From contig NZ_FRBL01000006.1 of NCBI RefSeq assembly GCF_900142605.1, positions 558,001 through 622,000 of the forward strand: 64,000 bases of DNA, in the 5' to 3' direction. Source of the DNA: Chitinophaga jiangningensis. GTDB taxonomy: Bacteria > Bacteroidota > Bacteroidia > Chitinophagales > Chitinophagaceae. The position numbers and the translations under genes are program-made. Shown piece after piece: positions 42,520 through 51,375 of this stretch (the stretch's first letter is position 1; each line of letters opens with the position of its first letter). The notes under the pieces were generated by a model. It made no database searches and was not told the origin of the DNA. It was given only the letters and a program-made list of their open reading frames with translations.

Positions 42520-45381
42520 TTATGCGTTCACCTCCTCATAAGCACTTACTGGTTCGCAGGTACAGATGAGGTTTCTGTCGCCATGCGTGTTATTCACACG
42601 GCTTACAGAAGGCCAGAATTTATTCAGCTTCACATATTCCAGCGGGTAAGCAGCCTGCTGACGGCTATATGGATGATTCCATTCGTCCGCAGTGATTACA
42701 AACTGTGTATGTGGTGCATTTTTAAGTACGTTATCCTGTTTGTCTGATCTTCCTTCTTCTACCGCGCGGATTTCTTCGCGGATAGACAGCATGGCATCGC
42801 AGAAGCGATCCAGCTCGCCTTTATCTTCACTTTCAGTAGGCTCAATCATGATAGTACCAGCCACCGGGAAGCTCATGGTAGGAGCGTGGAAGCCATAATC
42901 CATCAGGCGTTTTGCCACATCTTCCGCTTCGATACCGGCAGAAGCTTTGAACGGACGCAGGTCCACGATGAACTCGTGTGCGCAGGTGCCGTTGCTGCCA
43001 CTGTACAGGATATCATATGCTTTTTCCAGTCTTGCCTTCATGTAGTTGGCATTGAGGATGGCATACATAGAAGCTGCTTTCACACCTTCAAATCCGAGCA
43101 TGCGGATGTAAGCGTAAGAGATCAGCAGGATGCTTGCAGAACCATAAGGTGCAGCAGATACAGCGTTGCTGGCAGCACCGTTGTTCAGCTCTACGTGACC
43201 TGGCAGGAATGGAGTCAGGTGTTTCGCAACACAGATTGGTCCCATGCCAGGGCCACCACCACCGTGAGGGATAGCGAAGGTTTTATGCAGGTTCAGGTGG
43301 CAAACGTCCGCACCGATCAGGCCGGGAGCAGTGAGTCCTACCTGGGCGTTCATGTTTGCACCATCCATGTATACTTGTCCGCCGTACTGGTGAACTGTAT
43401 CGCAAATTTCTTTCACACTTTCCTCGTAAATACCATAGGTAGAAGGATAGGTGATCATGATACCTGCGAGGTCAGCAGCATGAGCTTCCGCTTTTGCTTT
43501 CAGGTCAGCTACATCGATGTAACCGTTCTCCAGGGCTTTCACTACTACTACCTTGAAACCAGCCATTACTGCGGATGCAGGGTTGGTACCGTGAGCAGAG
43601 ATAGGAATCAGCATTACGTTACGGTGACCTTCACCACGGCTCTCATGGAAGTCGCGGATCACGAGTAAACCAGCATATTCACCCTGTGCACCGCTGTTTG
43701 GTTGCAGGCTGCAGGAGTCAAATCCGGTGATTGTGCTCAGGTATTGTCCCAGTTCGGTGATCATCTGCTGATAACCGCCGGTTTGATCTTTAGGAGCAAA
43801 AGGATGCATTCTGCTCCAGTGTGACCAGCTCAATGGAATCATTTCGGAAGCTGCATTCAGTTTCATGGTGCAGGAGCCGAGAGAGATCATGGAAGTGTTC
43901 AGGGACAGGTCTTTATTTTCCAACAGTTTCAGGTAGCGCATCATCAGTGATTCACTGTGATAGCTGTTGAAATGCGGGTGAGTCAGGTAAGGAGAGGTAC
44001 GTACCAGCTCGGCCTGGATAGCAACGGTACTGCCGTTTACTTCGTTGGCATCGGTATTACCGGCGCCAAATACACCCAGGATATCGTTGATATCACCAAT
44101 AGTAGTTGTTTCATCCAGGGAGATACCAACGCTGCCGTTAGCGAAGTAACGGAAGTTGATACCAGCACCGGTGGCTTTAGCTTTCACATCAGCACCGCTT
44201 ACCACGATGGTATCGAAGAAGTTATCCGACGCCAGTTTCAGACCTTTCGCAGCCAGTTTGCCAGCCAGCGTTTTGGTCAGTTTAGCTACGCGGGTAGCGA
44301 TGTTTTTGAGGCCCTGCGGACCGTGATATACCGCGTACATGGCAGCCATGTTGGCCAGCAATGCCTGTGCAGTACAAATATTGGAAGTAGCTTTCTCACG
44401 TTTGATGTGCTGCTCGCGGGTTTGCAGTGCCATGCGCAGTGCGCGGCCACCCTGTGCATCGATGCTCACACCAATGATACGGCCAGGAATAGTACGTTTG
44501 AATTCATCTTTTACTGCAAAGAATGCAGCGTGAGGACCACCAAAGCCCAAAGGAACACCAAAGCGCTGTGCGGAACCCAAAGCGGCATCAGCACCCAGCT
44601 CACCCGGAGAGGTCAGCAGGGTCAGTGCCAGCAGGTCTGTAGCCATGGCTACATAAGCGCCTGCACCTTGTACTTTCGCAATGAAGTCCTGGTAATTTTC
44701 AACAGCACCTACGTTGTTAGGATACTGCACCAGCGCACCGAAGTAAGCTTCATCGATCTGGGCAGTTTTATAGTCACCGATCACCACCTCGATGTTCAGC
44801 GGGGTAGCGCGGGTGTGGATAACGTCCAAGGTCTGTGGATACACATGTTCATCCACGAAAAACTTAGGCCTGCTAAGGTTTGCATGATCCCTGTTCAGGG
44901 CGTTGAAGAACATGGTCATGGCTTCAGCCGCTGCAGTGGCTTCATCCAGCAGGGAAGCATTGGCAATTGGTAAACCAGTCAGGTCACTTACCATGGTCTG
45001 GTAGTTGAGCAGACTTTCCAGGCGACCCTGAGAAATTTCTGCCTGGTACGGGGTGTACTGGGTATACCATCCTGGATTTTCGAACACATTACGGAGGATC
45101 ACACTTGGCGTGATCGTGTCGAAATAACCCTGACCGATATAACTGCGGTAAACCTGGTTTTTCAGTGATACTTCTTTGAGATGGCGCAGATAATCGCTCT
45201 CACTCATGGCGGCAGGAATTGCCAGTGGCGTCTGCATACGGATGGCGCCAGGTACAGTTTTGTTGATCAGCTCATCCAGGCTGCCGGTTCCGATGGTTTC
45301 CAGCATCTGGCTCTTTTCAGCTTCATTCGGCCCAATGTGACGGTGCACGAATTCATTTTGTTGAATATCAAAAAGATTCAT
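42520..45381 (-). CDS. gcvP: Glycine dehydrogenase (decarboxylating), P protein of glycine cleavage
   Basis: This 953-residue PLP enzyme decarboxylates glycine and passes the aminomethyl group to lipoylated H protein. The PLP lysine lies about residue 701 in HLNLHKTFAIPHGGGGPGMGP. The single-chain form covers both halves (the N-terminal FDIQQNEFVHRHIGPNE and the C-terminal MDGANMNAQVGLT part). The start at 45381 (MNLFDIQQNEF) gives the usual length; the frame stays open to 45519 but the added residues are not family-like. The other glycine cleavage genes are not in this window. Confidence 0.97.
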   Translation of the reverse strand: MNLFDIQQNEFVHRHIGPNEAEKSQMLETIGTGSLDELINKTVPGAIRMQTPLAIPAAMSESDYLRHLKEVSLKNQVYRSYIGQGYFDTITPSVILRNVFENPGWYTQYTPYQAEISQGRLESLLNYQTMVSDLTGLPIANASLLDEATAAAEAMTMFFNALNRDHANLSRPKFFVDEHVYPQTLDVIHTRATPLNIEVVIGDYKTAQIDEAYFGALVQYPNNVGAVENYQDFIAKVQGAGAYVAMATDLLALTLLTSPGELGADAALGSAQRFGVPLGFGGPHAAFFAVKDEFKRTIPGRIIGVSIDAQGGRALRMALQTREQHIKREKATSNICTAQALLANMAAMYAVYHGPQGLKNIATRVAKLTKTLAGKLAAKGLKLASDNFFDTIVVSGADVKAKATGAGINFRYFANGSVGISLDETTTIGDINDILGVFGAGNTDANEVNGSTVAIQAELVRTSPYLTHPHFNSYHSESLMMRYLKLLENKDLSLNTSMISLGSCTMKLNAASEMIPLSWSHWSRMHPFAPKDQTGGYQQMITELGQYLSTITGFDSCSLQPNSGAQGEYAGLLVIRDFHESRGEGHRNVMLIPISAHGTNPASAVMAGFKVVVVKALENGYIDVADLKAKAEAHAADLAGIMITYPSTYGIYEESVKEICDTVHQYGGQVYMDGANMNAQVGLTAPGLIGADVCHLNLHKTFAIPHGGGGPGMGPICVAKHLTPFLPGHVELNNGAASNAVSAAPYGSASILLISYAYIRMLGFEGVKAASMYAILNANYMKARLEKAYDILYSGSNGTCAHEFIVDLRPFKASAGIEAEDVAKRLMDYGFHAPTMSFPVAGTIMIEPTESEDKGELDRFCDAMLSIREEIRAVEEGRSDKQDNVLKNAPHTQFVITADEWNHPYSRQQAAYPLEYVKLNKFWPSVSRVNNTHGDRNLICTCEPVSAYEEVNA

Positions 45382-45510
45382 GATGTAAGCAGGTAATATG
45401 AATAGAATGCGCAAAGCTATGACGATTTTTAGCAATCGCCAAACCTCCGCCACCAGGCTGGTTAAAACAGTGATAAATGGGCTATTTCCTATATAAAGGA
45501 ATGTCACAGT

Positions 45511-45539
45511 ATTGTCCATTGCCGAAATGCCTATCTTTG
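45511..45539 (+). promoter_or_regulatory. Possible promoter of the cysteine cluster gene
   Basis: ATTG (45511-45514), 17 bases, TATCTTTG (45532-45539). The -7 element is a full match and lies 6 bases before the start codon, which would make the mRNA nearly leaderless; spacing is slightly short. Confidence 0.45.
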
Positions 45540-45545
45540 CAGCAA

Positions 45546-46040
45546 ATGAGCAATATTTTAGAAAACTGGGAACAGAAAGCGAAGGATAAACAAAAAGCCA
45601 ACAAACAGTTCCTGGAAAAACTCAATTCCCGCCGTGGTAAAGGCGTAGAGAAACTTCTTCCGAAGCTTCATGACGAAGCTTTCAGTAAAATCGACTGCCT
45701 GGAGTGCGCCGGTTGCTGCAAAACCATCAGCCCACGCTTCAAAGCACCCGATATAAAAAGGATTTCCAAACACCTGGGCATGAAGGAAGCCGCCTTCATG
45801 GATACCTATCTCAAAATCGATAAAGACGAGGATTATGTCGTGAAGTTCAGTCCCTGCCCGTTTCTTGGGGACGACAACTACTGCAGCATCTATGATGTTA
45901 GACCCGGTGATTGCCATAACTATCCTTACACAGATAGCTACGACTTCTTCAAAAGACCTAACATCACCTATATGAACAGTACTACCTGCCCGGCAGTGTA
46001 TTATGTACTGGAAAGATTAAAAGACGAGATGAAGCTCTGA
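45546..46040 (+). CDS. YkgJ-family cysteine cluster protein
   Basis: This 164-residue protein carries the cysteine pattern of the YkgJ/UPF0153 family: CLECAGCCKTISPRF, then CPFLGDDNYCSIYDVRPGDCHNYPY, and a late CPAVYY. The cysteines probably bind an Fe-S cluster or zinc. Function in the cell is unknown. The start at 45546 (MSNILENWEQKAK) was preferred to 45477, since the longer form crosses the likely promoter. Confidence 0.9.
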   Translation: MSNILENWEQKAKDKQKANKQFLEKLNSRRGKGVEKLLPKLHDEAFSKIDCLECAGCCKTISPRFKAPDIKRISKHLGMKEAAFMDTYLKIDKDEDYVVKFSPCPFLGDDNYCSIYDVRPGDCHNYPYTDSYDFFKRPNITYMNSTTCPAVYYVLERLKDEMKL

Positions 46041-46052
46041 TAATCGCTCGTA

Positions 46053-46074
46053 GAGCCGCCAGGCATGGCGGCTC
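46053..46074. repeat. Hairpin after the cysteine cluster gene
   Basis: A perfect 9-bp stem GAGCCGCCA/TGGCGGCTC with loop GGCA lies 12 bases after the stop. There is no T-tract. It may be a relative of the intergenic hairpin family, but the loop is not a GNA triplet. Confidence 0.45.
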
Positions 46075-46155
46075 CTCGCTCAGCTCCTCGCTAATATCTC
46101 CCCGTATTATTTGCTGACCAGGTGAAAACGAACCGGTCAGCCGCAGGTGGATTAA

Positions 46156-47409
46156 TTATGCCTTCAAATCCAGCTTCCTCATAGCCGGTGAAATAACGTA
46201 AGTGGTGATCACCACGCCCAGCGTTACACATCCGCCAAACACCACCGATGGCACCAGCCCTAAAGCCCTTGCCATAAATCCACTCTCAAACGCCCCCAGC
46301 TCATTGGAGCTTCCCACAAACATAGAGCTCACGGAAGCTACCCGGCCACGCATGTCGTCCGGTGTTTTCAATTGCAGGATAGTCTGGCGGATCACCACAC
46401 TCACCCCGTCAAATACCCCGCTGAACAGCAGCGCCGCCAGCGACAACAGGAAAGTAGTGGACAAGCCAAACACAATGATGGTAATGCCAAACCCGAAAAC
46501 GGCAGCCAGCAGCTTAATGCCGGGTTTTTTATTGAGCGGCTTGTGCGCCAGGATGAACATGGTAATCAGGGAACCCACGGCAGGCGCAGATCTCAGGATG
46601 CCATATTCCAGGGAACCAACATGCAGCACGTCAGTCGCAAATACCGGCAGCATGGCAATCGCGCCGCCAAAAAGTACTGCAAACATATCCAGGGCCATCG
46701 CATTCAATACCACCTTGGTATTCCACACGAACTTCATACCCTTGGTGAGCCCTTCTATAAAGCCCTCTCCCTGGTTTTTATAGTAAATAGGTTTGGGTTG
46801 TATTTTAAGGAGACTGTAAAGCGGCGCCAGTAAAATGAAAACTACCAGCAACATGGACCAGTGCACACCAAACAGGTATATCAGAAATCCACCCAAAGCC
46901 GGCCCCAGCACACCGCCTATCTGCCAGGCAGAACTGCTCCAGGTAGAAGCATTGGCATACAGCTGCTTGGGTACCAGTAACGATAATAAAGTAAAGGTAG
47001 ATGGACTGGTAAAGGCCCTGACCACGCCTCCAAGGAATACCAGGGCGTAAATCATCATCAGTACACGGTGAGTGGGAATGCCCTGTACCGCCTTATCCCA
47101 GGTAAGTAAAAACAGCCCGGTAGAAATAATCAGGTAGGCAATGATACATTTCAGCAGCAACCCCCGCTTTTCCCGCTTATCCACAATATGACCGGCAAAG
47201 GGAGCCAGCAGCACCGCTGGAATTACCTCTGCTAATCCAATCAGGCCCAGCGCAAACGGATCTCTCGCCAACTCATTCACTTTCCACTCAATGATTGCAA
47301 ATTGCATTGCAAGTGCAAATACAATAGCAAAGCGTATCACAAGGTAATAGTTGAATTCCGGGTAACGTAGTGAAGCATATGCGTCCGCCCTGTTAGATGT
47401 CGTGTCCAA
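46156..47409 (-). CDS. MFS transporter (MFS_3 / EntS-like)
   Basis: This 417-residue protein has 12 predicted helices and the features of the MFS_3 group (FALAMQFAIIEWKVNELA in helix 1, LAPFAGHIVDKREKRGLLL in the loop 2-3 motif, and PDDMRGRVASVSSMF in the second half). Members export siderophores, macrolides or other compounds. The substrate is unknown. It is divergent from the sugar dehydrogenase gene across 121 bases. Confidence 0.9.
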   Translation of the reverse strand: MDTTSNRADAYASLRYPEFNYYLVIRFAIVFALAMQFAIIEWKVNELARDPFALGLIGLAEVIPAVLLAPFAGHIVDKREKRGLLLKCIIAYLIISTGLFLLTWDKAVQGIPTHRVLMMIYALVFLGGVVRAFTSPSTFTLLSLLVPKQLYANASTWSSSAWQIGGVLGPALGGFLIYLFGVHWSMLLVVFILLAPLYSLLKIQPKPIYYKNQGEGFIEGLTKGMKFVWNTKVVLNAMALDMFAVLFGGAIAMLPVFATDVLHVGSLEYGILRSAPAVGSLITMFILAHKPLNKKPGIKLLAAVFGFGITIIVFGLSTTFLLSLAALLFSGVFDGVSVVIRQTILQLKTPDDMRGRVASVSSMFVGSSNELGAFESGFMARALGLVPSVVFGGCVTLGVVITTYVISPAMRKLDLKA

Positions 47410-47530
47410 TCTGATGAAATTTAAAACGAAGGTAAAATAAAACAGAAAATTGTGTAATTCCGCTTATCAATTGTTTCACTATTTTTCAGGGAGATGATTA
47501 CTTTTATCCTGCTAAATTCCTGCACTAAAT

Positions 47531-48751
47531 ATGAAAAATCATCGTTTTATCGGCCTGGCCTTATTAACTGTACTAAATGCGCTTGTAGTAAAAGCAGGAC
47601 CCGGCACACCGGATGCCGAACCGCCCGCACGTAAAGTCAAGCTGGAATTGGTGACCGACAAATTCATCTCTCCCGTAAACATGGCTGTACCCAATGATGG
47701 TAGCGGACGCCTCTTCTTTTGCCAGAAAGAAGGAAAAGTATGGATCGTTCAAAACGGTAAGCTCTTCACCACACCCTTCGCCGATGTGGCTGACCAAATG
47801 GTGAAAGTTAACGCCGCCTACGATGAACGCGGCCTCCTCGGCATGGCGTTTCATCCTAAGTTTAAACAAAACCGTAAGGTATACCTCTACTATAGTGCAC
47901 CTGTTGCCAACCCGGTAAAAGGATTGAATCATAAAAGCAAACTGGTGGAATACACCGTTTCTGCCTCCAATCCCAATGTGGTAGATCCCAAATCTGAAAG
48001 GGTATTGCTGGAACTCAACCAGCCGGAATCCAACCACAATGGCGGTCAGCTGGAATTCGGCACTGATGGCTACCTCTACGTAGGCCTCGGCGATGGCGGC
48101 GGGGGAGGAGATAAACACGGCACCATCGGCAATGGTCAGGACCTCGGCACCATCCTGGGGAAAATAATCCGCATCGATGTAAACGGTACACCTTATAAAG
48201 TGCCGGCCGACAATCCTTTCGTAAAAACACCGGGAGCTAAACCTGAAATATGGGCCTATGGCCTGCGCAACCCATGGCGCTTCTCTTTCGATAAGGCCAA
48301 TGGCCGCCTCTTCGCCGGCGACGTAGGGCAAAACCTCTACGAAGAAGTAGATATCATCCGTAAAGGTGGTAACTACGGCTGGCGTATTATGGAAGGCTAC
48401 CACGACTTCAACGTACCCGCCGGTACCGATAAATCAAAACTGATTGCCCCCATTCATGAATACAACCACGACCTCGGTATCAGTATCACAGGTGGTTATG
48501 TATATCGCGGTTCTGCCATACCATCACTGAAAGGCCTATACGTTTTTGGAGACTATAATGGCAAGGCTTTTGTCTTAATACAGCATGGTAGTAAATGGGA
48601 ACGCGCTGATTTACAGTTTACTAACCGTCCGGCAGATAACCTGCAGATTCTCAGCTGGGGGCAGGATGAACACGGAGAACTGTATATGCTCACCAGCGCC
48701 TCCACCAGCAACGGTTTTAAAGGAGCTGTTTATAAATTGGTAAAAGATTAA
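47531..48751 (+). CDS. PQQ-dependent sugar dehydrogenase family protein
   Basis: This 406-residue exported protein has a signal peptide (ending VVKAG). The six-bladed propeller of the soluble glucose/aldose dehydrogenase family is recognised from ERGLLGMAFHPKF, PESNHNGGQLEFGTDGYLYV with GLGDGGGGGD, WAYGLRNPWRFSFD and NYGWRIMEG. Members oxidise aldoses in the periplasm with PQQ. PQQ synthesis genes are not in this window, and some family members may not bind PQQ. Confidence 0.88.
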   Translation: MKNHRFIGLALLTVLNALVVKAGPGTPDAEPPARKVKLELVTDKFISPVNMAVPNDGSGRLFFCQKEGKVWIVQNGKLFTTPFADVADQMVKVNAAYDERGLLGMAFHPKFKQNRKVYLYYSAPVANPVKGLNHKSKLVEYTVSASNPNVVDPKSERVLLELNQPESNHNGGQLEFGTDGYLYVGLGDGGGGGDKHGTIGNGQDLGTILGKIIRIDVNGTPYKVPADNPFVKTPGAKPEIWAYGLRNPWRFSFDKANGRLFAGDVGQNLYEEVDIIRKGGNYGWRIMEGYHDFNVPAGTDKSKLIAPIHEYNHDLGISITGGYVYRGSAIPSLKGLYVFGDYNGKAFVLIQHGSKWERADLQFTNRPADNLQILSWGQDEHGELYMLTSASTSNGFKGAVYKLVKD

Positions 48752-48892
48752 TTATTCCGGCCCGATAACCAAACATAACTACTGCCTTAATCGTTATCAA
48801 CTTAAGGAGGACGGGCATTTCAGCCCGGCCAAATTTTTGTTAAAAAGGTAGAGAATTCAGCTGGTAGCGGATGAATTTACTTTATATTTGAT

Positions 48893-48900
48893 TTGACAAT
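48893..48900 (+). promoter_or_regulatory. Possible -7 element upstream of prc
   Basis: TATATTTG matches TAnnTTTG, 23 bases before the start at 48924. No TTTG is found at the -33 distance, so support is partial. Confidence 0.4.
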
Positions 48901-48923
48901 ATTTTTGTTCAATAGTGTTACAT

Positions 48924-51041
48924 ATGAGACTGAAAGTGATAATCCCGGTAGTGTTGATCAGCCTTTCCGCTGGCGTACTCGCCTTTACCAAGCTTGGTCT
49001 TTCAGACGATCCTCCTGGTCGGTATGAAGTGATCATGAACCTGGTAGGGCAAATGCTGAAAGAAGGCCACTACCAACCCAAACCAATAGACGATGCTTTC
49101 TCCAAAGAAGCTTTCAATAAATACCTCCGTAGCCTGGACGTAGAGAAGAAATTCTTCCTGAAAAGCGATATCGACAGGCTGGCCCCCCTCTCCACTCACA
49201 TCGATGATGAGCTGAAAGGCGCACAACTGGATTGCTTCCGCAATATCAACACCATCATCAAGCAAAGAGTGGCAGAAGCCTCCGCCATCTATCCGGCCAT
49301 CCTCTCACAGCCTTTTGATTTTACAAAAGAAGAAAGTGTAGTGCTGGATGTGGATAAAGTGGAATTTCCGGCCGACTCCGTAGCCAGATATGAAGCATGG
49401 AGAAAAATGCTGAAATACCGCACCCTGGAGAAGTTGACTGACCTCCAGGAAACTCGCGACAAATCCAGGGAAGACAGCGTTAAGAATAAAACCGATCAGC
49501 AGCTGGAAGCCGAAGCACGTGATAAAGTGAAAAAGGTGTACGATCGCTACTTCGAAAGAATCAAAAACCGCCAGGATGACAACGATCGTTTCAGCCTGTA
49601 CGTAAACGCAATCACCACCACCATGGATCCGCATACCGACTACTTCCCACCTGATGAAAAACGTCAGTTTGAAGAGCAGATGGCAGGTAAATTCTTTGGT
49701 ATCGGTGCAGGACTCAAAGAAGAAGATGGTAAAATAAAAGTCCTTAGCATCATCACCGGTAGCCCAAGCTGGAAAGAAGGCCACCTCAAAGTCAATGATG
49801 TAATCCAGAAAGTAGCACAGGGCGATAAGGAAGCCGTAGACATCACCGGTTATCCTGTTGAAGATGCGGTGAAGCTGATCCGCGGTAATAAAGGAACTAC
49901 CGTTAAGCTGACTGTAAAAAGTGTAGACGGTACCGTGAAAGTGATTTCTATCGTACGTGACGAAATTATTCAGGAAGAAACATTTGCTAAATCAGCCGTT
50001 ATCAACGGTACTCATAAAATTGGTTACATCTACCTGCCGGAGTTTTACTCCGACTTCAACGACCGTAATGGTGCCCGTTGCGCCGCCGACGTAGCGAAAG
50101 AAGTAGCCAAGCTGAAAGCAGAAAAAGTAGAAGGTATCATCCTCGACCTCCGCTTCAACGGTGGTGGTTCGCTCCCGGAAGTAGTGGAAATGGCTGGCCT
50201 CTTTATTCCGGAAGGCCCGGTAGTACAGGTTCGTTCCAGAGGTGGTGATGCCATCGTGCTGCGCGACCGCGATAAAAGCGTTCAGTACGACGGACCACTC
50301 GCCATCATGGTGAATGAATACAGTGCCTCAGCTTCCGAAATCCTGGCCGCTGCTATGCAGGACTACAAACGTGCAGTAATCATCGGTAGCCAGCAAACAT
50401 TTGGTAAAGGTACCGTGCAGCGCCTCTTCTCACTGGATGACTTCTATCCGGTGAAAGATGGTCAGAGCCTCGGCGCCCTGAAACTCACCCAGCAGAAATT
50501 CTACCGTGCTAACGGTGGTTCTACCCAGCTGAAAGGCGTTTCCTCCGATATCGTGCTGCCTGATCCTTACTACGAAGTTTCTGAACGTAAAGACAGCGAT
50601 GCACTGGCCTGGGATGAGATTCCTAAATCCAACTACGAAATCTGGTCTAACCCGGTTAATACTGACAACCTGAAAAAGAACAGCGAAAAGAGAATGGCTA
50701 ACAGCGCGGCATTCAAACTGCTGAATGAAAACCTCGCTACCCTGAAAAAACTGGAAAAACAGGAAAGCTACTCGCTCAACCTGGCTACCTATAAGGCCGA
50801 GCAGAAAGTGAATACTGCCGCCCTGAAGAGATACGATGCGGTAAACGATAAGGTGAAAGAACTGAACATTACCTCCATGAAAGTGGACCTGGATAAAATC
50901 GGTTCCGATACTACCAAAATCGCTCGTAACAAAGACTGGCTGAAAGCCAGAACTAAAGATATCTACCTGGATGAAGCGGTAAATGTCATGAACGACCTGA
51001 TTGCGCAGACGTTACCTAAAATGCAGCGTAAGCAACAGTAA
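48924..51041 (+). CDS. prc: Tail-specific protease (S41, Prc type)
   Basis: This 705-residue periplasmic protease has a signal peptide and an N-terminal helical domain (to about 220). A PDZ domain (about 240-330, GIGAGLKEEDGKIKV, GHLKVNDVIQKVAQG) follows. The S41 catalytic core holds Ser in NEYSASASEILAAA and Lys in TFGKGTVQRLF. A C-terminal helical region (DUF3340-like) completes the Prc/Tsp layout. Prc removes C-terminally tagged or misfolded periplasmic proteins and trims cell-wall enzymes. The ATG at 48924 was chosen over a GTG at 48915 because it directly starts the signal peptide. Confidence 0.94.
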   Translation: MRLKVIIPVVLISLSAGVLAFTKLGLSDDPPGRYEVIMNLVGQMLKEGHYQPKPIDDAFSKEAFNKYLRSLDVEKKFFLKSDIDRLAPLSTHIDDELKGAQLDCFRNINTIIKQRVAEASAIYPAILSQPFDFTKEESVVLDVDKVEFPADSVARYEAWRKMLKYRTLEKLTDLQETRDKSREDSVKNKTDQQLEAEARDKVKKVYDRYFERIKNRQDDNDRFSLYVNAITTTMDPHTDYFPPDEKRQFEEQMAGKFFGIGAGLKEEDGKIKVLSIITGSPSWKEGHLKVNDVIQKVAQGDKEAVDITGYPVEDAVKLIRGNKGTTVKLTVKSVDGTVKVISIVRDEIIQEETFAKSAVINGTHKIGYIYLPEFYSDFNDRNGARCAADVAKEVAKLKAEKVEGIILDLRFNGGGSLPEVVEMAGLFIPEGPVVQVRSRGGDAIVLRDRDKSVQYDGPLAIMVNEYSASASEILAAAMQDYKRAVIIGSQQTFGKGTVQRLFSLDDFYPVKDGQSLGALKLTQQKFYRANGGSTQLKGVSSDIVLPDPYYEVSERKDSDALAWDEIPKSNYEIWSNPVNTDNLKKNSEKRMANSAAFKLLNENLATLKKLEKQESYSLNLATYKAEQKVNTAALKRYDAVNDKVKELNITSMKVDLDKIGSDTTKIARNKDWLKARTKDIYLDEAVNVMNDLIAQTLPKMQRKQQ

Positions 51042-51069
51042 AAGCTTTTAACTGATTATATTTTTTGTT

Positions 51070-51100
51070 GAGAGGATGCCTTCGGCATCCTCTCTTTTTT
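51070..51100 (+). terminator. Intrinsic terminator of prc, TTC loop
   Basis: A perfect 11-bp stem (51070-51080 with 51084-51094) with loop TTC runs into six T. Read on the other strand the loop is GAA in a GCC-GAA-GGC core, so it also fits the GNA-loop family. Confidence 0.92.
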
Positions 51101-51101
51101 G

Positions 51102-51148
51102 CATGGCACCTTCGGTGTCATGTGGGTAGGGCTGCGCTGCGCGCAGCC
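51102..51148 (-). repeat. Paired GNA-loop hairpin element, minus orientation
   Basis: On the minus strand the GCA-loop hairpin (51148-51130, 8-bp stem) comes first, then 7 bases, then the GAA-loop hairpin (51122-51102, 9-bp stem with one wobble). The order and spacing are those of the elements at 4943 and 59104, with different stem sequences. Confidence 0.72.
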
Positions 51149-51237
51149 TGTGGCTTATGGGGATCAGTTGTGAGGCCGCCGGGCTGAAGGTAGAAGTGTT
51201 CCCACAGCACGACCACCAAGTAAACAACAGCGGGTCC

Positions 51238-51281
51238 AGGGCCGCAGGCCCTCCGCCCAACCGGGACCGAAGGTCCCGGTT
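51238..51281 (+). repeat. Paired GNA-loop hairpin element
   Basis: AGGGCC-GCA-GGCCCT (51238-51252), 6 bases, then a perfect 10-bp stem around GAA (51259-51281). Both stems differ in sequence from the other copies while both loops are kept. The rest of the gap between the two S41 genes (51149-51237 and 51282-51320) shows nothing else. Confidence 0.75.
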
Positions 51282-51320
51282 AAAAACTCCGCTAATATCT
51301 CCGCAAAAACATCTCCGCAA

Positions 51321-51355
51321 AAAACAAAACCCCGGAACAACAAGTCCCGGGGTTT
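51321..51355 (-). terminator. Intrinsic terminator of the minus-strand S41 gene
   Basis: Read on the minus strand, a 9-bp stem (51355-51347 with 51335-51327) is followed by TTTGTTTTTT, 21 bases after the stop of the S41 protease gene at 51376. Confidence 0.8.
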
Positions 51356-51375
51356 AAAAAATATAGTGTACCTGG

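Noticed and set aside
43957..44973. 338-codon plus-strand frame (and a similar one at 42886-43668)
   Set aside because: Both are antisense shadows of gcvP produced by its codon bias.
45382..45519. Extended N-terminus for gcvP
   Set aside because: The extra 46 residues are absent from the family and the ATG at 45381 begins the conserved sequence.
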